A stretch of 55,988 nt of DNA, taken from the NCBI GenBank assembly GCA_018267475.1, contig JAFDYI010000003.1, positions 451 to 56,438 of the forward strand, written 5' to 3'. The translations under genes were made by a program, and so were the position numbers. The stretch is from Bacteroidota bacterium (GTDB taxonomy: Bacteria; Bacteroidota; Bacteroidia; B-17B0; Aurantibacillaceae). Of the stretch, positions 26,970-36,993 are shown one piece after another (positions within the stretch are counted from its first letter, which is position 1; each line of letters begins with the position of its first letter). The notes beneath the pieces were generated by a model. It worked only from the letters and a program-made list of their open reading frames with translations, had not been told where the DNA came from and ran no database searches.

Positions 26970-28562
26970 ATGTTATTAGAAAAAACAGGTATTCCTTTTA
27001 AAAAAAACACCTCTTTTACACCTCTTTTTTTAGATTATGTAAACGGAGCAGACCATCTGCGCCCTTTCTATGAACAAATGCCTACTCAAGAGGGTATCTT
27101 CTCTTTTGTAGCCCAAAACCCGTATCCCAATTTAGATAGAGTACTACTGCATAACGAATTGCTGAACCAAAATAAAAACGTACAGCTAAGCGATGCTTCA
27201 AAAAAAAATATAGATGTATTAAAAAATAAAAACACCTATACCGTTACCACCGGGCACCAACTTTGCTTAGCTACCGGTCCTTTGTATTTTATATACAAAA
27301 TACTTTCTTGCATTAACCTTTGCGAAATTTTAAATAAAAAAAACACCCATCAACATTTTGTTCCGGTATATTGGCTCGCTTCCGAAGATCACGACTTTGA
27401 GGAGATAAACCACCTGCATTTATTCGGTAAAAAAATAGTATGGCAAAGCAACCAAAAAGGCAAAGTAGGCTCTTTCTCTTTGCACGAGTTGCACAGCACC
27501 CTTGCCGAGATGCAGCAAGTATTAGGCACTACTAAACAAGCGCAAGAACTTTTTGATTTATTGCAGCACGCATACAGTCGGTCAAATTTAACAGAAGCTA
27601 CTCGTTATTTGGTAAACGAACTATTTGGCAACTATGGCTTAGTAATAGTAGATGGGGACAGCAACGTATTTAAACCACTTTTTATTCCTGAAATAAAAAA
27701 AGATGTGTTTGAAAACACTTCATACCAGCAGGTAAACAAAAGCACCTCGGCTTTACAACAGCATTTATACAACACACAGGTAAGTCCACGAGAAATCAAT
27801 GTTTTTTACACCGATACCCATATCCGTGAGCGCATAGTGCAAGAAGGTGGCACGTATAAAGTATTAAACACCCCGCTTGCTTTTTCAAAACAAGAAATGC
27901 AAAATTTGATAGAAGCAAGTCCCGAAAAAATCAGCCCTAATGTAGTGTTGCGCCCTTTGTATCAACAAAAAATACTGCCCAACGCGGTGTATGTAGGCGG
28001 CCCGGGCGAGCTGGCATACTGGCTGCAATACCAAGCCTTGTTTCAAGCCTACTCAATTCCCTTTCCTGTTTTAGTGCCCCGCAATTTTATTTTTTATCTT
28101 GAAAAAAATACAGCTCAAAAAATAGAAAAATTAGGATTGAAGCCGGAAGATTTTTTTGAAGAAAAAGACAAAATAATAAAAAAATATTTGTTGTTGCAGC
28201 AACCTTTTTCGCTACAAGAAACAAAAGAATTATTAAAAAAAGGATATAACCAACTAAAACAAGAAATAGGCGCTTTAGACAAAACACTGATAGCCGCTGC
28301 CGAAGCAGAAGAACAAAAAAACAGTAAAGGCATAGAAGCCTTAGAGCAAAAAGGAATAAAAGCACTTAAACAAAAAAACGAGCAGGCCATCAAGCAAATA
28401 GAAACGGTGTATGAACGCTTATTTCCGCAGCACATCCCACAAGAACGATATGGAAACTTTTTGCAATTAGCCCTCACCAATCCCTCTTTTATAGAAGATA
28501 TAAAAAACAACAGCAGTTCTTTTGTTTTAGAAAAAGAAGTGCTTCTTCTTTCTGAAAAATAA
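26970..28562 (+). CDS. bshC: Bacillithiol biosynthesis cysteine-adding enzyme BshC
   Basis: A 530-residue BshC, which joins cysteine to glucosaminyl-malate in the last step of bacillithiol synthesis in the cytosol. Family landmarks are TVTTGHQLCLATGPLYFIYKI near residue 95, FVPVYWLASEDHDFEEI near 130, YVGGPGELAYWLQY near 345, and a lysine-rich C-terminal coiled coil (about residues 400-480). The length is typical. The partners bshA and bshB are not in the window. Its presence says the cell uses bacillithiol as its low-molecular-weight thiol. Confidence 0.93.
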   Translation: MLLEKTGIPFKKNTSFTPLFLDYVNGADHLRPFYEQMPTQEGIFSFVAQNPYPNLDRVLLHNELLNQNKNVQLSDASKKNIDVLKNKNTYTVTTGHQLCLATGPLYFIYKILSCINLCEILNKKNTHQHFVPVYWLASEDHDFEEINHLHLFGKKIVWQSNQKGKVGSFSLHELHSTLAEMQQVLGTTKQAQELFDLLQHAYSRSNLTEATRYLVNELFGNYGLVIVDGDSNVFKPLFIPEIKKDVFENTSYQQVNKSTSALQQHLYNTQVSPREINVFYTDTHIRERIVQEGGTYKVLNTPLAFSKQEMQNLIEASPEKISPNVVLRPLYQQKILPNAVYVGGPGELAYWLQYQALFQAYSIPFPVLVPRNFIFYLEKNTAQKIEKLGLKPEDFFEEKDKIIKKYLLLQQPFSLQETKELLKKGYNQLKQEIGALDKTLIAAAEAEEQKNSKGIEALEQKGIKALKQKNEQAIKQIETVYERLFPQHIPQERYGNFLQLALTNPSFIEDIKNNSSSFVLEKEVLLLSEK

Positions 28563-28597
28563 ACCGTACCTTTACCCTATCTTTAAATTACAATACC

Positions 28598-29116
28598 ATG
28601 ATAAATAAAAAAATAGAAAAAGCCCTAAACCGCCAAGTAGTGTTAGAGGCAGAAGCCTCACAGTATTATTTAGCCATGGCCTCGTGGGCAGAAAACAACG
28701 GTTACAACGGCGTAGCAGCCTTTTTTTACCGCCATTCTGACGAAGAGCGCATACACATGCTAAAACTCATCAAGTATATTAACGAGCGCGGCGGCTGCGC
28801 CGAAATATCCGCTTTATCTAAACCCAGAGCCCATTTTTCTTCGTTAAACGATATTTTTCAAGACCTGCTAAAACAGGAAATAACCGTGTCCGGAGAAATA
28901 AACGATTTAATAGAAATTTGTTTAAAAGAAAAAGACTATACCACACATAACTTTTTGCAATGGTATGTAGCCGAACAAATTGAAGAAGAAGCGTTGGCGC
29001 GTACCATGTTGGATAAATTAAAACTCATTGGCTCAGATAAAGGTGGCTTGTATCTTTTTGACCGAGATTTAAGCACGTTTCAAGCGAGCCCTTCCGGCGA
29101 TGGCAACAAGGCTTAG
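28598..29116 (+). CDS. Non-heme ferritin
   Basis: A 172-residue iron-storage protein. Ferroxidase-centre residues Glu17 (LEAEAS), Glu50 and His53 (DEERIH) are in place. A further Glu lies in LKQEITVSGEI, and Gln/Glu lie in AEQIEEEAL. It oxidises Fe(II) and stores it inside a 24-subunit shell. No heme-binding Met of bacterioferritin is apparent. TATCTTTA, one mismatch from the promoter box, lies upstream. It follows bshC by 35 bases and precedes a small lipoprotein by 17. Confidence 0.94.
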   Translation: MINKKIEKALNRQVVLEAEASQYYLAMASWAENNGYNGVAAFFYRHSDEERIHMLKLIKYINERGGCAEISALSKPRAHFSSLNDIFQDLLKQEITVSGEINDLIEICLKEKDYTTHNFLQWYVAEQIEEEALARTMLDKLKLIGSDKGGLYLFDRDLSTFQASPSGDGNKA

Positions 29117-29133
29117 AAAAAAGAGTTAAAAAA

Positions 29134-29541
29134 ATGAAATTACATATTCGCCTGTTTGTTTGTTGTTTGGGAGTTTTTCTTACCGCATCTTCTTGCACCA
29201 AGGCAGGCAAGGGCGGCAACGCCACCGTAGTATGCTCGGTATGGAATACAGACAATAACAGCGCGCCCGTAAATGGGGTAACCGTATATGTTTCGTATGG
29301 GCAAAGCACGCCCCCCAGCGCCAACACATCGGGCTATGATGACCATCAGGTAGCTACGGCCACCAGCAACACGGTAGCTTTTTCGGGCTTGCAAAAAGGA
29401 ACGTATTATTTTATGGCTGTAGGTACGCAAACCGTTACCTCTACCCAGGGTACTGCTACCGTTCAGGTTTCGGGGGGTGCCCCTTATAGCTTAATGCACG
29501 GCAGCGGCATCAACAACGCTACTATCGGGGTTACGTATTAA
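29134..29541 (+). CDS. Small predicted lipoprotein
   Basis: A 135-residue protein with a type II signal peptide: MKLHIRLFVCCLGVFLTASSC, lipobox ASSC with the lipid-bearing Cys at about residue 21. The mature part is threonine- and serine-rich with alternating beta character (VNGVTVYVSYGQST, then VAFSGLQKGTYYFMAVG), like a single beta-sandwich domain. I see no catalytic motif and do not recognise the family. It is on the same strand as ferritin, 17 bases downstream, and may be cotranscribed. Confidence 0.7.
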   Translation: MKLHIRLFVCCLGVFLTASSCTKAGKGGNATVVCSVWNTDNNSAPVNGVTVYVSYGQSTPPSANTSGYDDHQVATATSNTVAFSGLQKGTYYFMAVGTQTVTSTQGTATVQVSGGAPYSLMHGSGINNATIGVTY

Positions 29542-29585
29542 ACGCTCTTTTTTCAAATTTTTATAAAATAATAAGGACAATCGTG

Positions 29586-29593
29586 TACCTTTG
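29586..29593 (+). promoter_or_regulatory. TACCTTTG promoter box of ychF
   Basis: An exact TAnnTTTG match 27 bases before the ychF ATG, in a 79-base gap after the lipoprotein gene. Confidence 0.6.
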
Positions 29594-29620
29594 CCGCCTA
29601 ATTTTTTAAGAGTATAAAGT

Positions 29621-30721
29621 ATGGCATTAAAATGCGGCATTGTAGGCTTGCCCAACGTAGGCAAATCCACCTTATTTAATTGTTTAAGCAACGCCAAAGC
29701 ACAGGCAGCAAATTTTCCGTTTTGCACTATAGACCCCAACGTAGGCACCATTACCGTGCCGGATGAGCGCCTTACCAAACTGTCGGAACTGGTAAAACCA
29801 CAAAACTTAGTGCCCACCACCGTAGAAATTGTAGATATTGCCGGCTTGGTAAAAGGAGCCAGCAAAGGAGAAGGCTTGGGAAATAAATTTTTGGGTAACA
29901 TCCGCGAGTGCCATGCTGTTTTACACGTGTTGCGCTGCTTTGATGACCCAAACGTAGTGCACGTAGATGGCTCTGTAAACCCGGTACGAGATAAAGAAAT
30001 TATTGATACCGAATTGCAATTAAAAGACTTGGAAAGCGTAGAACTAAAAAGCAAAAAATTTGAAAAATTAGCCAAAACAGGAACCGATAAAGAAGCCGTA
30101 AAAACATATAACGTGTTGCAAAAGGTAAAAACCGCTTTGGAAGGAGGACAATCGGCGCGAGCAGCAAAACTAGATGATACCGAGATGGAGTACGTAGCCG
30201 ACCTACATCTGCTTACCATAAAACCGGTACTGTACGTGTGCAATGTAGAAGAAACTGCTGCCAAAACAGGAAACGCCTATGTAGAGATGGTGCGCAAAGC
30301 CACTGAAGGTGAAAATGCAGAGCTACTTGTTATTACAGCACAAATGGAAAGCGAAATAGCCGCCTTAGAAAGCTATGAAGAAAAACAGTTGTTTTTAGCT
30401 GAAATGGGCTTAGAAGAACCCGGTGTAAATAAATTGATTAAAGCCGCTTACAGACTGCTAAACCTGCAAACCTATTTTACTGCCGGGGTAAAAGAAGTAC
30501 GCGCTTGGACTATCGACAAAGGTTGGAAAGCCCCGCAAGCAGCAGGCGTTATTCATACTGATTTTGAAAAAGGATTTATTAAAGCAGAGGTAATGAGCTA
30601 TGCCGATTTTGTAGGATTAGGATCCGAAGCCGCTTGCCGCGATGCCGGCAAACTACGCGTAGAGGGAAAAGAGTACATCGTGTCTGATGGAGACATTATG
30701 CACTTTAGATTTAATGTATAA
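29621..30721 (+). CDS. ychF: Redox-regulated ATPase YchF
   Basis: A 366-residue Obg-family P-loop protein. The P loop is GLPNVGKST (residues 9-17), G3 is DIAGLVKGASKGEG, and the G4 position is CNVEE rather than NKxD, which explains the ATP preference of this family. The C-terminal TGS domain (EVRAWTIDKGWKAPQAAGVIH onward) is complete. YchF binds ribosomes and modulates oxidative-stress responses. The length is standard. Confidence 0.96.
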   Translation: MALKCGIVGLPNVGKSTLFNCLSNAKAQAANFPFCTIDPNVGTITVPDERLTKLSELVKPQNLVPTTVEIVDIAGLVKGASKGEGLGNKFLGNIRECHAVLHVLRCFDDPNVVHVDGSVNPVRDKEIIDTELQLKDLESVELKSKKFEKLAKTGTDKEAVKTYNVLQKVKTALEGGQSARAAKLDDTEMEYVADLHLLTIKPVLYVCNVEETAAKTGNAYVEMVRKATEGENAELLVITAQMESEIAALESYEEKQLFLAEMGLEEPGVNKLIKAAYRLLNLQTYFTAGVKEVRAWTIDKGWKAPQAAGVIHTDFEKGFIKAEVMSYADFVGLGSEAACRDAGKLRVEGKEYIVSDGDIMHFRFNV

Positions 30722-30900
30722 ACCGATTTGAAATGACAATACCTTGAACGACCGAACGCATTTTAATGATAGATGGTTTTTCTGAAGGTTGTTAAAAATC
30801 AAATGGTATGAAAAAAGTCTAATTAAAAAATGCCTGTGCAAAGGTAGGAGCTCCAATACAAAAAAAATGGTGAAGCAGTAGTTAAAACAAATGTTTTTTA

Positions 30901-30908
30901 TATCTTTG
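30901..30908 (+). promoter_or_regulatory. TATCTTTG promoter box of ahcY
   Basis: An exact TAnnTTTG match 43 bases before the ahcY ATG, leaving an A-rich leader of about 40 bases. The rest of the 230-base gap 30722-30951 holds only a minus-strand TACCTTTG (30839-30846) with no gene assigned to it. No riboswitch fold was recognised. Confidence 0.6.
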
Positions 30909-30951
30909 CCTTCCCTTTAAAAAAGTATAATAACCTAAAAAATCATACAAC

Positions 30952-32271
30952 ATGTCAACAGCCACTGCACAAGCCTACCTTCCGTACAAAGTAAAAGATA
31001 TGAGCCTTGCCGAATGGGGGCGCAAAGAAATAAAATTAGCCGAAGAAGAAATGCCCGGCCTGATGGCGCTGCGCAAAGAATACGGAGCTAAAAAACCATT
31101 GAAAGGCGCGCGCATTGCCGGCTGCCTGCACATGACCATACAAACCGCCGTACTGATAGAAACCTTAGTGGAATTAGGCGCCGAAGTTACTTGGAGTTCC
31201 TGCAATATCTTTTCTACTCAAGACCACGCCGCCGCCGCCATTGCCGCCGCCGGCATACAAGTATATGCCTGGAAAGGCATGAATGCCGAAGAGTTTGACT
31301 GGTGCATAGAGCAAACCCTTTGGTTTGGCAAAGAACGCCAACCCCTAAACATGATTTTAGACGACGGGGGCGACCTTACCAACATGGTATTTGACAAATA
31401 CCCCGAGCTGGCTGCCGGCATTAAAGGACTGTCGGAAGAAACCACTACCGGCGTACACCGCCTGTATGAGCGCATGAAAAACGGCACCTTGCTGTTGCCC
31501 GCCATTAACGTAAACGACTCCGTTACCAAATCAAAATTTGATAATAAATACGGTTGCCGCGAAAGTTTGGTAGATGCCATTCGTCGTGCTACTGATATTA
31601 TGCTGGCCGGCAAAGTAGCCGTAGTGGCAGGGTATGGCGATGTGGGTAAAGGCTCTGCTCAATCGCTTTCATCACAAGGGGTGCGCGTTATTGTTACGGA
31701 AATAGATCCTATCTGCGCTTTGCAAGCTTGTATGGATGGCTACCAAGTAATGAAAATGGATAACGCCGCCAAAATAGCCGACATTTTAGTAACAACCACC
31801 GGCAATAAAGATATTATTGTAGATCGCCATTTTAAAGCCATGAAACACAATGCCATTGTGTGCAACATTGGGCACTTTGACACCGAGATAGATATGGCAT
31901 GGCTCAACAAAAATCACGGAAAAACAAAAGAAGAAATAAAACCACAAGTAGATAAATATACGGTTGATGGAAAAGATATTATTGTATTAGCCGAAGGCCG
32001 CTTGGTAAATTTAGGTTGCGCCACCGGGCACCCCAGCTTTGTAATGAGCAACTCGTTTACCAACCAAACGTTGGCTCAGCTGGAACTATGGACTAACACC
32101 GCCAGCTACGAGAAAAAAGTATATACTCTGCCTAAACATTTAGACGAAAAAGTGGCCATGTTGCACTTAGGCAAATTAGGTGCCGAGTTGGATACTTTAA
32201 ATGCAGAGCAAGCTAAATATATTGGCGTTCCGGTAAACGGCCCCTTTAAAGCAGAACATTATCGCTACTAA
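30952..32271 (+). CDS. ahcY: Adenosylhomocysteinase
   Basis: A 439-residue S-adenosylhomocysteine hydrolase, which regenerates homocysteine and adenosine from the product of SAM-dependent methylation. Substrate-binding [15 protein letters not shown] and [16 protein letters not shown] are in the N-terminal domain. The Rossmann loop [16 protein letters not shown] is near residue 222, and the C-terminal [14 protein letters not shown] and ending KAEHYRY are typical. It stands alone with its own promoter. Confidence 0.97.
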   Translation: MSTATAQAYLPYKVKDMSLAEWGRKEIKLAEEEMPGLMALRKEYGAKKPLKGARIAGCLHMTIQTAVLIETLVELGAEVTWSSCNIFSTQDHAAAAIAAAGIQVYAWKGMNAEEFDWCIEQTLWFGKERQPLNMILDDGGDLTNMVFDKYPELAAGIKGLSEETTTGVHRLYERMKNGTLLLPAINVNDSVTKSKFDNKYGCRESLVDAIRRATDIMLAGKVAVVAGYGDVGKGSAQSLSSQGVRVIVTEIDPICALQACMDGYQVMKMDNAAKIADILVTTTGNKDIIVDRHFKAMKHNAIVCNIGHFDTEIDMAWLNKNHGKTKEEIKPQVDKYTVDGKDIIVLAEGRLVNLGCATGHPSFVMSNSFTNQTLAQLELWTNTASYEKKVYTLPKHLDEKVAMLHLGKLGAELDTLNAEQAKYIGVPVNGPFKAEHYRY

Positions 32272-32337
32272 AAAAACAAATAGTGCTTTTTACTACGCGT
32301 ATAAATGAAAAAAAAGTCGTAGGTTTGAAGTGCTAAG

Positions 32338-34038
32338 ATGAAAATTTTTATTTCCGCAATAAGCTTGTTGGCATGGGTAGGGATAAGCTACGCACAAACG
32401 GCTGATAGTTCCGCAAAAAACGGATACCATGTTTTTTATTTTGATAACGGAAAAAAATCGTCGGAGGGTTCTATGCGTGATGGAAAAGCCGATGGCTATT
32501 GGAAAAACTACTACAAAACAGGGAGCCTAAAAAACGAAGGAAACCGAAAAAACTTTCAGTTAGAAGGGCTTTGGAAATTTTACAACGAAAAAGGGCAGCT
32601 AAGCAAAAGTTTTAACTACAGCGCAGGCAAAAAAAATGGATTTATCACGACCTATGATACCTCTGGTGCTGTTTTTTCGAAAGAAAACTATGTGAATGAT
32701 ATAAAACAAGACACCTCTTTTTTGTATTACAGAAGCGGCCTGCTAAAACAAAGCATTCCTTTTAAAAATGGCAAAGCCGACGGCATTTCCTACATCTACT
32801 CGCCCGACACCGTTATTACCAGCATCATTCACTACAAAATGGGTTATGTAGAGCGTCAAGAAAACATTAACCAAACCGATGAAAGCGGTAACAAACAAGG
32901 CGTTTGGAAAACCTTTTATAAAAACGGACAAATAGCTAAAGAAGAAAAATACAGAAACAACGAAATAGATGGCTATGTAAAAGAATACGATAAGCAAGGC
33001 AACCTAAAAGACTTAAAAAAATACGACAACGGAACCCCCATAACCAAAGCACCCGAACTGGCGAAGTTAGATGTGTTTAAAGCCTATTTTGAAGATGGGG
33101 GCGTGCGCTACGAAGGCGGTTATATTGATGGCGTACCCATGGGCACCCACTACCGTTTTCATCAAGCGCGGCGCTGCGACACGGTATTGGTGTTTGACGA
33201 TTCTTTACAAATCAACCAAAAACAATTTCATTGCTTCAATGTATCCGTACCCGACTCGGCTTTTGTATATCAAAACGGGTATCTGTTAGAGCGCGGCCCC
33301 GTGGACTCGTTGCGCCGCCGGCAAAAAGAATGGATAGAGTACAACATCAGCGGGGAGTTTCGCTCTAAAGGCACCTATGTGGACGATAAGCGCATTGGCA
33401 GTTGGGAGTTTTTTTATCCCAATCAAAAAATAGAACAAAAAGGTAAGTACGATAAAAAAGGCCGCCTACAAGGCACCTGGCTGTGGTATTATCCCAACGG
33501 CAACGTGCTGATGAAAGAGTACTACCAAAACGATAAGTTGGAAAATACCTACGAAGAATATACCGAAGATGGGAAACTGATTACCAAAGGCGAGTACTTA
33601 GACGGCGAAAAAGAAGGGAATTGGTTCTATCAAATTTTAAACTATAAAGAATACGGCGTGTACCACAACGGCATGCCCGATAGTATTTGGAAGGCCTATT
33701 ACGCTAAAGAAAACAAACTACGCTTTGAAGGTAACTTTCAAAATGGCGAGCCCGAAGGCAAGCATACCTACTATTACGATAATGGGCGCGTGCAAACCAT
33801 GGGCAAATACGTAGGAGGCGCAAAAGACGGTAACTGGGTTTATAACGATGAAAAAGGATTTCCTATACTAACCATTACCTACCGAAATGGAGAAGAAACG
33901 AAATGGGACGGGAAAGAAGTACCCACAGCCCCCGAAAATGGATTAAAAGTATTTCAGGATACTAAAAATAATAAAACACCCGACACCAAAAAACAACAAG
34001 GCAAAAACAATGAAACAACCACCGAAGAAAACAAATAA
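32338..34038 (+). CDS. Exported MORN-repeat protein
   Basis: A 566-residue protein with a signal peptide (SAISLLAWVGISYAQ) and at least ten repeats of about 23 residues of the MORN_2 type, for example GKADGYWKNYYKTGSL, KQGVWKTFYKNGQI, RLQGTWLWYYPNGNV and PEGKHTYYYDNGRV. Such repeats form extended beta structures and probably bind other proteins or lipids; the family also occurs in antitoxin-like proteins. The C-terminus is lysine- and asparagine-rich. It overlaps the following histidine kinase by 29 bases, so it may sense or scaffold for that system. Confidence 0.82.
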   Translation: MKIFISAISLLAWVGISYAQTADSSAKNGYHVFYFDNGKKSSEGSMRDGKADGYWKNYYKTGSLKNEGNRKNFQLEGLWKFYNEKGQLSKSFNYSAGKKNGFITTYDTSGAVFSKENYVNDIKQDTSFLYYRSGLLKQSIPFKNGKADGISYIYSPDTVITSIIHYKMGYVERQENINQTDESGNKQGVWKTFYKNGQIAKEEKYRNNEIDGYVKEYDKQGNLKDLKKYDNGTPITKAPELAKLDVFKAYFEDGGVRYEGGYIDGVPMGTHYRFHQARRCDTVLVFDDSLQINQKQFHCFNVSVPDSAFVYQNGYLLERGPVDSLRRRQKEWIEYNISGEFRSKGTYVDDKRIGSWEFFYPNQKIEQKGKYDKKGRLQGTWLWYYPNGNVLMKEYYQNDKLENTYEEYTEDGKLITKGEYLDGEKEGNWFYQILNYKEYGVYHNGMPDSIWKAYYAKENKLRFEGNFQNGEPEGKHTYYYDNGRVQTMGKYVGGAKDGNWVYNDEKGFPILTITYRNGEETKWDGKEVPTAPENGLKVFQDTKNNKTPDTKKQQGKNNETTTEENK

Positions 34039-36220
34039 TTCGGAAAACGCAGCTTGCCGAAACATTGTAGAAAACATGCCCATACCCTTAGTGGTTGTGG
34101 ATATGAAAGGCACCCCCATATTTGCCAACCAAGCAGCCCTAAAATTTGCCGGCATAAAAAACTTAGACAAAGCCAATATATACGACTTTGTAGAAGCACG
34201 TTTTTTGAAAAAAGTATTAGATAGAAAAAACAGTATTAAATCCGGACAAAAATTACCGCCCGTTAAAATTGATACACACGACAAAAAAAACAACCAAAGA
34301 ACCATAGAGATACACACGCAAGCCATTGAACACGAAGGCAAAAAAGCCATGCAAGTAATTTTTATAGATGTAACCAACCATAAATTGCTGCAAGAACAAA
34401 AAATAAAAACACAACTAGAAAAAGAAAAAAACCAGGCATTAAAAAGAAAGCAAGAAGAAATAGAAACCAAACACGGACATCTAGAAGCAGTGTTAAACTC
34501 AACCGAAGATACCGTTTTTGTAATGGATAAAAAATGCTGCCTTATAGAAGTAAACGAAGCCTTTAGAAACGATATACGAAGAAGCCGCCAAAAAGAAGTA
34601 CAAACCGGCGACTCCATACTGAAACTGCTACCTAAAGAACAAGGAAAAAAAATACAGAAAAGTTTTAAAAAAGCGTTACAAGGAGAAAGCGTTTTTGTTT
34701 CCGACTCGCTCATTACCATTAAGGGGCAAAAATATATGTACGAGGCCCAATACCGCCCCGTACGAGTAGAAGGAAAAATTATTGGCGTGGCTGTTTTTTC
34801 TAAAAATGTAACCGAAAAAGAAACATCGAAGCAAGAGCTTTTAAATAAAGAAACGCAACTATCTACCATTATCAATACTACAAACGATATTATTTTTTCA
34901 GTAAATAGAAATTGTGAAGTAATACAAAGCAATATCGTAATGCAAGAAATAGCTTTGTTGCGAAGCGGAAAAGAAATGCTGCCCGGCATGAATTTTTTAG
35001 ATTTTGTATCAAAAGAAAAACGAACCCAATTAAAAGAAACATATACTCAAGTATTAAGCGGACAGGCTGTTACCGCTATAGAAACGTATATACACCCAAA
35101 ATATAAAGACAACCGCATATACGAAGCCAACTACAACCCCATCACCAATCCTGATGGCAGCGTGGTGGGCATGTCGGTGTTTGCACGCGATATTACCGAA
35201 CAAAAAAAGAACGAAGAAAAAATAAAGCACGTACAACTACAGCTGGCTTCTATTATAAATAACTCTACCGATGTAGTAGTATCTATTGATAAAAACTACA
35301 GAATAGTGCAGTTTAATACATTATTATATCAAGTGGTAGAAGGCAATTATAAATTTCAGGTACAGGTTGGGGATAGCATTTTTAGAATCATAGAGCCAAA
35401 TTTGCATAGTGATATAAAAAATATATACGACCTTATTTTTGCAAAAGGAATTTCAAAAATAACAGTAGAAATGTTTCCGGTAAATAGCGTGATGCGCTAC
35501 TACGAAACCAACTACAACCCCATAAAAGAAAACGATGAAGTAATAGGAATTGCCATATTTTCGCGCGATATTACCCAAAAAATAATGGCTGAAAAAGAAC
35601 TAAAAGAAGCCTTGAAAGAAAAAGAAGTATTGCTAAAAGAGGTGCACCATCGGGTAAAAAACAACCTGCAAGTAATATCCAGTATTTTAAACCTACAAAC
35701 CAGCTATTTAAAAGACAAAAGTACGGTTAATCTGTTAAAAGAATGTCAAAACCGCATCAAAACCATGTCTTTTATACACGAAAGCTTGTATCAAACCAAA
35801 GACTTTTCGCAGATTAACTTTTCGGAATACATCACCCTTTTGGTTAAAAATTTATTTTATTCGTATGACGCGAATCAGCAAAAAATTAAAGCAAATTTTG
35901 ATATTGATAGTATTTTTCTTAATTTAGATACCTCAATTCCGTGCGGGCTCATCATAAACGAGTTAGTTTCTAACGCTTTTAAGTATGCTTTTGCCGATGG
36001 AAAAGAGGGTTTTATCTTTGTACAATTAAAGAAAATGAAAAACGGAAAAATAAGTATGATTGTAGCCGACAACGGCAAAGGCATTCCGGATACGGTTGAT
36101 TTTAAAAACACCGAATCGCTAGGTTTGCAATTAGTAAACATACTTACCCAACAAATAAACGGCGAAGTAACCCTAAACAAAACCAACGGAACTAAATTTG
36201 AAATAACCTTTAACCCTTAA
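34010..36220 (+). CDS. Four-PAS soluble sensor histidine kinase (HisKA_2 type)
   Basis: A 736-residue kinase without membrane segments. PAS domains lie at about residues 15-125, 157-272, 282-395 and 405-525; the last three share the Y-EA/T-NYNPI strand followed by a VxGxxxFxRDIT element. A coiled coil links PAS1 and PAS2. The HisKA_2 dimerisation domain has EVHHRVKNNLQ with the acceptor His at 546-547, and the ATPase domain has INELVSNAFKYAF, ADNGKGIP and LGLQLV. It presumably phosphorylates the LytTR regulator encoded 5 bases downstream. The signal could be redox, ligand or light; no cofactor residue can be assigned. Confidence 0.9.
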   Translation: MKQPPKKTNNSENAACRNIVENMPIPLVVVDMKGTPIFANQAALKFAGIKNLDKANIYDFVEARFLKKVLDRKNSIKSGQKLPPVKIDTHDKKNNQRTIEIHTQAIEHEGKKAMQVIFIDVTNHKLLQEQKIKTQLEKEKNQALKRKQEEIETKHGHLEAVLNSTEDTVFVMDKKCCLIEVNEAFRNDIRRSRQKEVQTGDSILKLLPKEQGKKIQKSFKKALQGESVFVSDSLITIKGQKYMYEAQYRPVRVEGKIIGVAVFSKNVTEKETSKQELLNKETQLSTIINTTNDIIFSVNRNCEVIQSNIVMQEIALLRSGKEMLPGMNFLDFVSKEKRTQLKETYTQVLSGQAVTAIETYIHPKYKDNRIYEANYNPITNPDGSVVGMSVFARDITEQKKNEEKIKHVQLQLASIINNSTDVVVSIDKNYRIVQFNTLLYQVVEGNYKFQVQVGDSIFRIIEPNLHSDIKNIYDLIFAKGISKITVEMFPVNSVMRYYETNYNPIKENDEVIGIAIFSRDITQKIMAEKELKEALKEKEVLLKEVHHRVKNNLQVISSILNLQTSYLKDKSTVNLLKECQNRIKTMSFIHESLYQTKDFSQINFSEYITLLVKNLFYSYDANQQKIKANFDIDSIFLNLDTSIPCGLIINELVSNAFKYAFADGKEGFIFVQLKKMKNGKISMIVADNGKGIPDTVDFKNTESLGLQLVNILTQQINGEVTLNKTNGTKFEITFNP

Positions 36221-36225
36221 ACCCT

Positions 36226-36984
36226 ATGTCAAACTCCATCAGTATTTTGGTAGTAGAAGACGAAAGCATCGTTTCTAAAGATATTCAAAACAGCCTGAAA
36301 AAAATAGGCTACAACGTAGTAGGCGCCTGCAACAATGCCAATGAAGCAATAGAACTGGCACGCGAGCACCACCCCGATTTGGTTTTGATGGATATTATGC
36401 TAAAAGGAAATCTTACCGGTATTGATGCCGCCGACCAAATAAAAGAGCTAAACATTCCTATTGTTTTTCTTACAGCTTATGCCGATGAGGCTACTTTGGC
36501 CAAAGCAAAAATTACAGAGCCTTATGGTTATATCTTAAAACCATTTAAAGAAAAAGATTTAAACATTTCGATAGAGATGGCCATACACCGTCATAAAAAA
36601 GTAAGCGAGCTAAAAAAGGAGCGCGATTTTTTATACTCTATCGTAGAAAACAAAGAGGGCTCGGCAAAAGACGTTATTTTTGTGAAATCAAATAATCGAT
36701 TAGTAAAAATAAACACCAAAGATATTTTCTTTATAGAGGCACTAAAAGATTATGTAACCATAAACACCGAACTGATGCGCTATACCATACACTCTACCAT
36801 GAAAGACATTGAGAAAAAAGTATCGCCCGGCGAATTTATGCGCGTGCACCGCTCGTTTATAGTACGCATAGATAAAATTGTAGCTATAGAAAATCAAAAT
36901 CTTATTTTAGAAAAAGATAAAAAACCCATTCCTATTGGCGGCTCTTATAAAGATGAATTGTTGCAACGCCTTAACATGGTGTAA
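36226..36984 (+). CDS. LytTR-family response regulator
   Basis: A 252-residue regulator. The receiver domain (residues 5-125) has acidic Glu11-Asp12, phospho-acceptor Asp56 (LVLMDIML), the switch FLTAYAD and the conserved Lys in GYILKPFKEK. The LytTR DNA-binding domain spans about 145-250 (VKINTKDIFFIEALKDYVTI, FMRVHRSFIV). It is the cognate partner of the upstream kinase, 5 bases away. Its targets are unknown. Confidence 0.93.
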   Translation: MSNSISILVVEDESIVSKDIQNSLKKIGYNVVGACNNANEAIELAREHHPDLVLMDIMLKGNLTGIDAADQIKELNIPIVFLTAYADEATLAKAKITEPYGYILKPFKEKDLNISIEMAIHRHKKVSELKKERDFLYSIVENKEGSAKDVIFVKSNNRLVKINTKDIFFIEALKDYVTINTELMRYTIHSTMKDIEKKVSPGEFMRVHRSFIVRIDKIVAIENQNLILEKDKKPIPIGGSYKDELLQRLNMV

Positions 36985-36993
36985 CCAAAAAAA

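Noticed and set aside
28087-28510. Long minus-strand ORFs opposite bshC
   Set aside because: They mirror the lysine-rich coiled coil of bshC and have no promoter or conserved motif.
29491-30264. 257-residue minus-strand ORF opposite ychF
   Set aside because: ychF on the plus strand is complete and conserved; the shadow has no recognisable domain.
30839-30846. Minus-strand TACCTTTG in the ychF-ahcY gap
   Set aside because: No gene or hairpin structure follows it and there is no -33 TTG at the right distance. It may be chance.
33943-34989. 348-residue minus-strand ORF opposite the kinase gene
   Set aside because: Composition (Ser/Phe/Cys-rich) reflects the antisense of A-rich coding sequence. 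The plus-strand reading has full PAS domains.
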